This document shows, in pieces, positions 12,104 to 22,300 of a stretch of DNA of 31,118 nt. Position 1 is the first letter of the stretch. Each line of letters opens with the position of its first letter. Position numbers and translations under genes: made by a program. Source of the stretch: a virus; the IMG/VR virus record IMGVR_UViG_3300043571_000290, positions 1-31,118 of that record; one strand, written 5' to 3'. The notes under the pieces were generated by a model. That model did not search any database. It was not told the origin of the DNA and worked only from the letters and a program-made list of their open reading frames with translations.

Positions 12104-12119
12104 AGTTTTGAAATCCCCC

Positions 12120-12149
12120 TTGCATCCCAACCAAAAACGGACGTATAGT
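12120..12149 (+). promoter_or_regulatory. Candidate promoter upstream of the last two early genes
   Basis: TTGCAT (12120-12125), an 18-base spacer and TATAGT (12144-12149) form a plausible promoter in the 58-base gap after the helicase gene. The spacer ends in CAAAAACGGACG, which matches the operator core at 9 of 12 positions, so weak repressor control is possible. Confidence 0.4.
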
Positions 12150-12161
12150 TAGATACCGAAT

Positions 12162-12383
12162 ATGAAAACCATTGATGAACTGCAAAAGATGCTACTCGAA
12201 CTCTCATGGGTTCTAGTTGATGATCGCCTGCCAACCAAAGAAGACGCCAACAAATACGGCGATGTCGATTGGTCTGATGGCGATGATATTTGGGAGGGTG
12301 CGTATGACCGTGGTTATGATCACGCAACGCATTGGAGGAAGATTGTGCTTCCGAACGCTAAAGTAGAGGCTCACCGCGAATGA
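12162..12383 (+). CDS. Unrecognised acidic small protein
   Basis: Seventy-three residues, rich in Asp and Trp (DVDWSDGDDIWEGAYDRGYD). No family is recognised. It starts 12 bases after the candidate -10 at 12144, so its leader would be short. Its stop overlaps the next gene by ATGA. Confidence 0.6.
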   Translation: MKTIDELQKMLLELSWVLVDDRLPTKEDANKYGDVDWSDGDDIWEGAYDRGYDHATHWRKIVLPNAKVEAHRE

Positions 12384-12649
12384 ATACCAAATCCAAGAAC
12401 GATGTTGTCAGTGTTTCATCAGAAACCTTGTTGGGCCGGATGCTTTTTGTCTATGCGCTTAACGGAGTGATTAAATGCTTATCCGCTGACGAAATCTGCC
12501 AGTTTGAATCTGCGATGTTGGATGTTGGATGGAAGCATACAGCAACCATTGACCCTGCACGCTGGATTGAAGCAATGGCAAACGGGAAGGCCGAACCTTC
12601 TGATATGCTAGATGAACTACAATTTTGTCCGCCTGACAATCAAGCGTAG
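12380..12649 (+). CDS. Unrecognised small protein, last early gene
   Basis: Eighty-nine residues, coupled to the preceding gene. It has a hydrophobic helix near the N-terminus (LLGRMLFVYALNGVIKCLSA) and a C-terminal ARWIEAMANGKAEPSDMLDE. No family is recognised. It ends 18 bases before the end of the convergent late operon; I see no strong bidirectional terminator in that short gap, only a weak GTAG/CTAC inverted repeat. Confidence 0.6.
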   Translation: MNTKSKNDVVSVSSETLLGRMLFVYALNGVIKCLSADEICQFESAMLDVGWKHTATIDPARWIEAMANGKAEPSDMLDELQFCPPDNQA

Positions 12650-12667
12650 GCTACAGCGGAAGTTTAG

Positions 12668-13309
12668 CTACTTCATCCAACAGTGATCAGGCCACTTGTC
12701 AGCCAACTCAGGTTCTCGCATTGCCTCTGTAGGACACCAGCACTTCATACGAAGATCACAGCTGCAAATCTGGCACGTCTTCAACATAGGATCGCTAGGC
12801 GTATGCCGACTCGTTAAGAACTGATTGATATGCCCAACAAGGCTACGAGTTGAGCAACTCACGCAGAACTCTACAATTTTATCCGTGTTCTTTGGGCATG
12901 TCGCGCAAATAGCCGCTCTTCGATTTGCCTCTTCTTGATCCACAAGCTCGCCAGCCAAGTAAGGCTTCACGGCGGAGTTGTAAAAACGCTTCATCATCTG
13001 AAACGCTCCAATCTTCGCCTCGCTGTCAGGATCACGCTCGACACATAAGTCAGGACGATGCTGGCAAAATGCTGCCTGCATGATGAGGCCAAGATTCGCT
13101 GGAATCTCAATGCCATTTCCTTCCAGGTGCTCTTGAACGGATTTCGCTAGATCACGCCAACCATATCTGACGAACACCGTGTTTGTGGATTCAACGTGGT
13201 AAAAGAAGCCATAGGTATCACCAGTGATAACAGCCGTTGGAAATAGCTCACGCAGCTTCGCGTGGTTGAATTCCTTTGGGATTGTATTTTTGCGGATGAG
13301 TTCTTGCAT
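12668..13309 (-). CDS. Cys-rich zinc-binding phage protein, end of late operon
   Basis: Two hundred and thirteen residues from ATG 13309, or one more from an adjacent GTG at 13312; the stop of the giant gene overlaps both starts. The N-terminal half (KEFNHAKLRELFPTAVITGD, YGFFYHVESTNTVFVRYGW) is an alpha/beta domain. The C-terminal third has Cys at 135, 138, 149, 152, 179, 182, 184, 190, 192 and 210 (AAICATCPKN, FCVSCS, CQICSCDLRMKCWCP), enough for two or three zinc sites. The arrangement recalls an uncharacterised family of phage proteins with C-x2-C repeats. It might be a minor virion or late regulatory protein; position gives no more. Confidence 0.7.
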   Translation of the reverse strand: MQELIRKNTIPKEFNHAKLRELFPTAVITGDTYGFFYHVESTNTVFVRYGWRDLAKSVQEHLEGNGIEIPANLGLIMQAAFCQHRPDLCVERDPDSEAKIGAFQMMKRFYNSAVKPYLAGELVDQEEANRRAAICATCPKNTDKIVEFCVSCSTRSLVGHINQFLTSRHTPSDPMLKTCQICSCDLRMKCWCPTEAMREPELADKWPDHCWMK

Positions 13310-16300
13310 CACGTTGCTGGTTTGTAGCCCCTATAGACCTTCTTGAGCGCCCTGTCGCGCACTTCGTCAGCTTTGTCCAACAAGAATGCTCTAGCGCGTT
13401 CTGTGGGCATCTGGAGCGCACGCTGGCCGTATCGCAGAAGCATCTGCTTGTAGCCTTTACCGGTTTCAAGGCTGTAGTTGTCGGCTTCTTCCTGTGTAAG
13501 GGAGCGACGACGAGCACCCTTGCCAACCATGCGGTGTTCGGCATTAGCAGGAGTCAGCCAAATTCCACGGGAATTGAGAGCACCGAGAACCTTGTAGGCC
13601 GGATCGGTTGGTTTCACCATGAACTCGCGGCTTCCAGGATACACATTGCGTTGGATTTGTTGGCCCAAGATGTCGTAGTACTCCTTGCCTTCGTAGCGAC
13701 GATAAACAGGGATGTGCGAGGCTGTCTTCTCCCACAGTGTTTCGTATTTACGCAGATTTGGATCTTGCGCGTAGTCGATGTCCTTCAGGAATCGAGGAAC
13801 GAAGCCGCCAGCGTAGCTCGACATCACCTTGGCAAAACGCTCCATGCGCTTCTCGTTGGGGTCTTTGCTGGACAAGCTATTGCCGAATAGCTCTTGGAAC
13901 TGGGAAAGAGCAGGAATATCAGCGGCAGCAGCAGCGCCAGACATTGCGGCACTTGCCATAATTTGTGCTACGTTTTTGTCGTTCCATTGATCTGGCGAGA
14001 AGCGGATCAAGTCAGAAAGACTTCCGATAGCTGCAAGCACAGATGAAATAGGCCAGTTGGCGTAATTGAACACCTTGCCATTGATGCCGATGGTGTATTC
14101 CTTCTCGCCAGCAGCCAGCTTCTGCTGCTTCTTCTCAGGTGTGAGGTTACCCCATCCGCCGTTGATGAACCAACCGCGCTTCTCGTCATCCGGCTCGTCT
14201 GCGATGGCTTTCAGGATTTGATAGCCAGCAACGGATAGCATCACTCCAATAAGCTGATTGCGCCGAATTGAGTCGATGAATGCTTCTTTTCCACTGATGC
14301 GATTAGGATCAAATTCAGCCTCAAATGCGCGAGCGAAACCAATGCCTGGAATGAAGCTCAGACCTTGGTTGAATTTGTTGCCAGCGAAACGTGCGAAGCG
14401 AACACCGCCAAAGTTGGCTGCATTGTAAGCAGCGAACTGCATGAAGTAGGCGAATGCCAATTCAAGTCCAGAGAGAATCCTATCGCCATTCTGCGCTGAG
14501 TCATTCCATCCGCGTTGAGCTTGTTTCAGGAATCTATCAGCACCTGCTTCAGCATTGGTCACAAGCGATCTGATCGCACGATAGCCAACGCCGCCAAGTC
14601 CAGATGGATCAAGCGTCATGGCACCTTGTTGACCGAAGAAGTTGGCGTTCTCGGACACGTTGCCTAGCTTATCCAATTCCTTCATCATATCGGCCAGAGC
14701 GTAGGAATCCAAAATAGCCTTGTCGCGTGCAGACTTTGGAGGAGTATTTTTGAAGTCTTGCTGAATAATGGCGTCCTTGTAAGGCTTCAAATCAGACTTC
14801 TTCTCCATTTCAGCAATCTTAGCTGGATCGAGTCCAATCTGGCGGAATACGATGGAAAGCGAGCCTTCCTTGGTGAGTCCACTATTGAATACGTCGAGAG
14901 CAGTCAGCAAACGGCTAACTGTCCGCATAAACAAGCCTGCGCTCTTGACGAGAATCTTGTCAGACTTCGCCATTTGTTCTGCCAGCTTGTTGCTCTTACC
15001 GATATTGCCCCACTGCATGTTCTCGGTCACATCGTTCATAGATGGATCAAGAAACACTGGATCGCCGCTAACAAGGTATTGCCACGCGATGTTGGCTTGG
15101 CGACCATAAGCACTCAGCAATCGAGCGAGTGTTTTGTATGCACCAGCAAGCTCAGATGGAAGCTGCTTTGGATTGGTGAATCCAGCGATGAACACGCGAG
15201 ACAATGCCGTGGAAAGCTCGAATGCACCGCTGGCAACAGCTAAACCGATTGAGACGATAGTATTTGGACCAGACAGCACACTAGAAACCCAGAAGTCAGC
15301 GAGCATCTTTGCCACTGGAATCTTGAGTTCGCCTTGCAGCACTTCAAGTAGCTTGTAGGCCGCAACTTGGCGCTTCACAGCGTTCAATCCTTCGTCTTGA
15401 AGAACCTCGATAAGCGAATTGATCTTCTCGCGCTCTGTCTCGGTGAACTCGGATTTAATACCAAATTTCTCAGCTATGATCTTCGCGATTTCATCGTTGT
15501 CGAAGATGCCAAGGTTGATGTCCTCAACGATACGCATACGATTTGCCTGAAGAGCTTCAGCAGCTTTTTTGCTGAGATTACCCTTTGCCTCTTGCTCACG
15601 GATCAATCGCTCCTGCATGCTGTCGAGAATGCGTTTACGCTTGGTTTCCCATGCTTCAGTGAACAGTTCTGCGAGACGTGCTTTTTGCTCTGGCGTTGCG
15701 TTCTTGAGTTCTTCGTTGGCAGAGATGGCGTCAAAGATGCGCTGGCGGTATTCTTCGACTGTCTTTGCGCTTTGCGAGAGAAGCTGACGCCAAGGGATAG
15801 GCGTCCTGAGAGGAATTTCCTCGCCACGGCGCATGTTGTTGATTTCGTTGATCATTCGTTGCAGGGCTTTTGGGCCTTGCAGAATGTTGAATGCAGCCAT
15901 TGCTTCGAGATCAGTCTTTTCGCGCTCAGCAGTCTTGAATAGGCGTTCAGCCACATCAGGTGAAACATCCAATTTAGCGAGGCGTTCAGCAAACTTTGAT
16001 TTCTCAACTGGATCAGAAACTTGATCTTTGAAAGCCTTGTTAATGGAGTCACCAGACGTTGATTTGGATAGGTCTTTGGAACCTTGGCGCAACCTTTCCT
16101 CAGTAGAGTAAATAAGTCTGGATGCCTGTTTATCGGCAATCTCAACTCGGCGCTTCTCGATTTTGAATTTCTTCATTCGAGCCAAGTCGGCACGCTCTCT
16201 GGATGCGGTTAGGAATAAGCGTTCAGAAACCTCTTCACCAACCTTGAGCGCGTCCAGTCGTTCTGCGAATTGCTCAAATGATACAGGGTTTTTAACCTGA

Positions 16301-19300
16301 TCTCTAAATGCTCGAATGATGGAGTCTTTTTGCTCCTTTTTTGACATGCCTTCAGGTGGATTCTTGAATCCTTGGCGATACAATTCCTCAAAGCGATAGA
16401 CGATTTGAGATGCCTTGTTTTCAGCAATCTCAATTTCGTTGGCGATCTCTTCTGCTGTTGGCTCAATAGGTTGACCTTCTGCAACACGTTTCTCCACCGT
16501 GTCGATGATCTCCTTGCGCTTCTTGCGTTTTTTCTTCTCTGTTGGTGTATCGTTTGGTGATTCCTCGCCAAGCAACTTGCCCATAATGGAGCGAAATTCA
16601 GCCAAGTCTTTTGCCTCTGCCGCATCCGCTTCCTCATCCGACATTTGCAGAATGGCGTTAAGCTCGCTTCGCTCTGCATCTGTCATGGATGCCTTGGCAT
16701 TTGCTACCTTCATATCCTTGCGACGTTTGTAGAAAGCAAATCTACGAACCAGCATCTTTGCCCTTTCCCACAAGGTCTTATCTGCACCTTCAAACACCTG
16801 TTCACCTTCTTTGATTAATGCCCACTCATCACTGTTGACGACATCCTGAGCTATCTCATCCGCCGCCTGCTGATTGGCCTTATCAGAATCGGCATAGCTA
16901 TTCTGCGTGAAGCTAGTCGCATTCTCACTTCCGAAGTTGGAAATGAGGATGTTAGTTCTAGCCTCCTTCATCGCCCTCTCCGCCAAGTCACGAATGAACA
17001 TCCAGCTATAACGAGCTTTGTTCACAAGATAGCGTCGTTGTCCAAGGTGTTGACCTTTCTTGCTACCTACTCCTTGCCAGAATGCAGACAGGCGCTCGCT
17101 AAGTTTGGATAGTTGCTTCTTTCTGTCTGGAGACTTAGCCTTGCGTGCAGCGTTGTCCACACGTTGACGAACTTCAATAGTCAGAGCGTCTTGGGCCATC
17201 AAGTCTTGCTCAATGCCAATGCTTTCAAGGAACGCTGGCGAGATGACTGAGTTGGCAATATCATCAAGCGAAACGCCTTCATTCTCAAGGCTGTTGACGT
17301 ATTTGATGGCAGCATCGCTATATTCTTCAGCAGATTTGACCGTGCGGTCAATGGGCATGAAGTTTGTAAACTGAACACCTCCAAACGGAGCCTTAGCTGT
17401 GCCACTGTTGATGTCCTTAATATTCTTCGCGAACTGCTTGGTTGCAGCGTCTTCAGGATCAATCATAGATGCCCTTGCGCCAGTCTGCTGATAAGCCATC
17501 GCCAGCATCATTTCAGTCTCGTTGATACGATTCTTGAGAATATCGCCAAACTCGCCAGCTTTTGCAGGAGCGATGGCATCACGAATCTTTTGTAGCATTT
17601 TCATCACGCGCTCAATGAAGCGGCGGAATAGCGATGCTTCCGAAACCGTTTGGTGCATGTCTTGCTGAATCATCTGGCGCACAAACTCGGACATCACTAA
17701 ACTGATGTTACCCTTTGGAGATGAAAATAGCTCATCAATGTCACTTGGAGTTGCGCCTGCACCGTAAAGTTGGCGAGATGCTTGAATCGCATCAAAAAGT
17801 ATCCGTGTTGCTTTTACTGGATCATTGCTTGATGCCACAACCTTTCTCATGTCTTCCAACATGGATTTGTCGCTGTTGGTAGCAAATTCAGTAAACGGCT
17901 CACGCCTTCCGCTTTTGATCCACGCCTCACGCTGAACGGCAAGATCAGCCGCATGAATCAATTCCTCAACCAGTGCATTGCCAATAGCTTCAATAGCTCC
18001 GTCTTCATCTAGGCCGAAGCTAGTTCCAGCCACCCTTTTACCAAGTTGTGTGGCATTGATGAGGATGGTTGTGGCCCCATTTCCATCCGCCATAACAGCC
18101 AGTCCACCTCCGATGTCGTTAGAAACTTCCTGAACTCTTGCTCCAATTCTGGACGCAATTTGAGCATAATCGGCAAAAGAGTAGCCACCACTTGCCATTC
18201 CCATGTCAGGTCTGGCCCCGGCTTTCCCTTCGCGATTTCCCCCTCTTCCTGCAATTGCCTCACGATTTCTAGAAACTTCTGATTCGACTCTTTGTGCTTG
18301 TGGTATGACTCCCTGTACTCCTTCTGGAAGGCCATCGAAGAGTGGTGTCCCGCTATCAGTCTGTCCAGCCCGGCCAACTCCAGAACCTTGTCGTAAACCT
18401 CCACCAAGTCCGGCCTTTTTGCCGGTGTAATTATCCATATTGGCTTCACCAGAGCGGTCCAATTGAATTGGTAAAGGGACTCTCCCTCCATTTGATATAA
18501 AATTCCTGAGTTGAGTAAGTACTGTATCATATAATTCTTGGTTGATTTCTCCAGATGGAGCCGGATTCGCAGCAGACATACCACGAAGCATGGAAATGAC
18601 ATCATCCTTAGTCATGTCGGTAGGCGGCATAACGATGACAGAACCAGCGCGTTCGCCTTCGGTGGTGAAGGTGTTGATGTTGCCGCGAATGTCTTTTCCA
18701 GTGTCGAAACGCTGTGAGAGTGGAACACCAGTAAATGCGTCGGCTGACTTTATTTGTCTTGGGTCTTTAACAAAATATTCATTGTGCGGAGGTGTCCACT
18801 TTGGACTTTCGCGTTTCCATGGGGAAGGAATCTCGGTAACTTGTGGATTTTTTAGATAAACACGAACGTCTCTTTTACCTCTACTGCTGTAAAACTTATC
18901 TGAGAAATACATGCCAGCACCAAACCTACCCTTGGTGGTTGGACGGAACTCTGTGAAATCTGCGTCAGTGGCGTGGCTGACTGGCCCAACATTAAAGCCA
19001 GCAGCTTTCGCCAACTTATCTACCAAAGCCTGTGCCTCCGCAGTCTCCGCTTCCGTGATGGTGCCAGCGTTGAACTTGGCCTCAAGTTCGGCATGTCTAG
19101 CCTCTTCTTCTGAAGTATAGGATGGAGCAACCTCACCCTCAATCAGCAGCGCCCCACTGTCCTCATACAGCCCTTGCAAGATACGGCTGAACTCGGTTTC
19201 TGTCAGATCAGGCATCGACTGCTTCACGATGCTGAAAAGCTCGTCTAGCGGCACCGATGGGCCATTTGTCTTCGGAGCAATATCATATGCAGCACGAATG

Positions 19301-22300
19301 GTAGAGCGCACTTCCTTGTCGCGTTCGTCGTAGTCAGTATTTCGAGCTACTTCAGCGCCACTGTTGAATGCGGCATCGTTGGGTGAGTCGTAGGTGACAA
19401 CAGAGGCTTGAGTTCCACTGCCACCAAACATCATAATCGCATCTTCCTTGGCGATGTTCTCGCTGGAGTATGGAGCGATGATTTTGCGTTGTTCAGGTGT
19501 CAGTTTTTGACGGGATTGGACATCGCGGGCTTCGATTTCGCCTGCAAGCAAACGATACAGCATGTCCAATCCTTCGTTTCGCTTATTTAAGACCCAAGAT
19601 CCACCGAGCTTCGTATCAACAACATTTATCGCAGAAAGGAGAGACGATCGTGTTGAATCCCGGTCAATGTTAAGGTTCTTTTTTTGATACTCCCATATAG
19701 AGTTAATCGAATCCTGAATTTTCGATATTGAGTCCTCAATGGATTTGATTGTTTTTTGATTCGGGCCACCAAAACCAATGAAAGATTTTTTGGATCGCTC
19801 TTGCTCTAGTGCAGTAACTAGGCCAGCTATTTCCGCTTTATATTTTTTAATGCCTCGGTAGGCATCTTTAAACTTAGCTGCATCTAAGATGTCAGCTTTT
19901 GTAATTAAGTTATCAGGAGTTCCCCCAATAGAGAAGCCTTCTTTCTTTTGAATAAAGTGCTGTAATTCATGAAGTATTGTCGATGTTGATTCATCACTAA
20001 TTTGACCGTTTTTTCCAATCGCAACCGTTGCGGTAATGACATCGTTTCCATTAATTGTTCGGTAAGAACCTTGAACCACATTTCCGGCTATTGGGAAAAA
20101 TGAAATATTTGCAGCATCAGGATATGCCGCAAAAAGATCATCGTGACGATATACATCCGACAGTTTTAGTACCTTGCCGGAATTAATTCGATCTAATATA
20201 GAAGATACCGTCAATTGACTGAAAGCCGGACCACCATATATCTTCGTGGCTTTGTCCACAAAACTATTCACCTCTTCAAAAGAAGCCACCTCATCCGGAA
20301 CTTCCCATCGCATCTTACCATCGTATTCGCCAGGAAACCATCCAGTGACGGCGCGAATCTCTTCGCTCGTCTTGCCTGCTGCGGCCATCACCTTTGCAGT
20401 GTCCAACGAGTCGCGCATGAACTGACGACGTTCTTCGGGAAGATTTTCAATGGAGGTTTCGCCTGCGTAACTCATCCGCACGCCGCCACCATTCACCAGC
20501 ATGTCAGCATTAGCCTTCTCCGAGTTTTTCAAGCTATTGCGAATCAGGCGGAAAACGTCTTTGTAGTCCTTCAAGGTAGGCTCGCTCGTCTTACCCGTGA
20601 TCTTCTGCCAGATGCCACGCAGGAATTGCATGAACTCTGCCAAAATGCCATCACGCGGGATTTCAACCATCGAGTCGAAGTCGCGAGTCATCGCTTCTTC
20701 AATGATGCTGAAGTAGCTAATCTGATTCGTGCGCCAGTCTGCATACTCGCTGTAGGACTCAGCAAGCGAATCAAGCTCCTGTGGAGAGTACATCCGGCGC
20801 AAGAACGAGAAGATCTGCATCTTCTCCTTCATCGACAAGAAGAACATACCCTTGTGGATGTTCTCATGAAGAATGACGCGACGAACTGCCGCTACTTCCG
20901 GCGTAGTTCCTTGAAGATTGGCTAGCTTGCGATCAAGGTCGGATACACCTACGTTGTCAGTGAAAACAATCGGCTGTCCATTTTCCGACATGCCTTCGAT
21001 TTTTGAGTTGGCGCTTACTGCTGCCCAAGTCTCAGGATAACGAACGCGATTAGCAGGATCAGCAAGGAAATCCTTTGAGGTGCCAATCCAGGTGAAGAGC
21101 ACATTTGGAATCTCGCCAGAACGATTGAGAATCGCGACAGCTTGATTGGCATCGGTTGGATTGACGGTGCCTTGAACGACGTTCGTCCGCGTTTTCTGAA
21201 TGAGCGAGTTGAGCGTTTTGAGTCTTAACTCATCGCTCTTCCTTTGTGCTTCTTCTGCTTTGGCTTGCTCCTTCTCGTCACGCTCGATTTCCTTAGCGAG
21301 CTTGGCATCGGCTGCATCACGCTTAGCTTGAGCTTCTGACGCTTCCTTATCAGCCTTGAGATAGGCTTGAACAATCGGACGAGAGCCAACGAGTTTGGGG
21401 AATGCAGCACGAAGCACATCCATGTCTTTGCCACCGCTAGCGAAGTAGGCTTTTGCAGCAGCGATCTTTTCTGGACTCCATTGCCTTTTGCTCTCGGTCA
21501 AATCCTCTTCCAAGAACGCCATTGCGGCATCTGCAATGTCCGCTTTTTCATTTGACTCTATGGCAGTTGTAGCAGATTCTTGCTCAACAGCAGGGATCGA
21601 CCCCTCTGCTGGTTGTTGAACAACACTGGCTACCGCCGCTTCCTTAGCCAAGGGAGCGGCGGTTTCTGTTGGTGTGGCTACCGTTGTGGTTTGGGGAAGT
21701 TGTCCAGTGGATGGTATAGATGGAAGGCTTCTGACAAAAGTTTGACCGCTTGCCCAACCTTTATACCAAGCATCATCCCATTTTTGATCTTTTGGCGATC
21801 TATTTTGCATCCTAGCCGGTGGAAGCTCACCTTGTTTTTCGGTAGCAGCTTGAAAACCGCGTGCAAAAGCACTCTCTTCCGTTTTGGTTTTGAATGAAAC
21901 TGCTGGTTTTTTAGTCGATGCCGTTGGTGCTCTTAGTAGCTCCTGAATCCTTCCCTGTACTTGCTCTTGAGTGACCGGCTTCGTCACATCCCGCTCCATG
22001 GCGCTGCCTCCCGGCATGACCTTGCCTTCGGTAGCGGTCGTCGGCGTCCCTTGTGGGGTAATTGGTTGGGCTGCTTGCCCCGTCATCTTCTGGACAAACT
22101 CGTTGGTGGAAGGGGCGACAGTTTGCGTTCCTGCGTTGATCGCAGCAGCTTGAGCAAGCATCTCTTGAGCCTGTGGCGCTAGGGCTGGCTTACGACCACT
22201 TGTTGGCTTTAAAACAGGTGCCTCACCCACCCCTGCACCTGCTTCCGCAGTCGGGGGCGGCACTGGCATGCCGCCGCCTTGCGTTTTGCCAGCGTTGTCC

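Noticed and set aside
18009-18605. 198-codon ORF in another minus-strand frame inside the giant gene, with protein-like helical composition
   Set aside because: The giant frame codes sensible protein across the same region, including the helical ATTILINATQLGKRVAG segment just after a Gly/Arg linker. The alternative is explained by the CT-rich base composition. Overprinting is possible but unsupported.
20215-20925. 236-codon plus-strand ORF
   Set aside because: Antisense shadow of the giant gene over the metallopeptidase-like region; His/Cys/Leu-rich composition typical of antisense frames, and no start signal.
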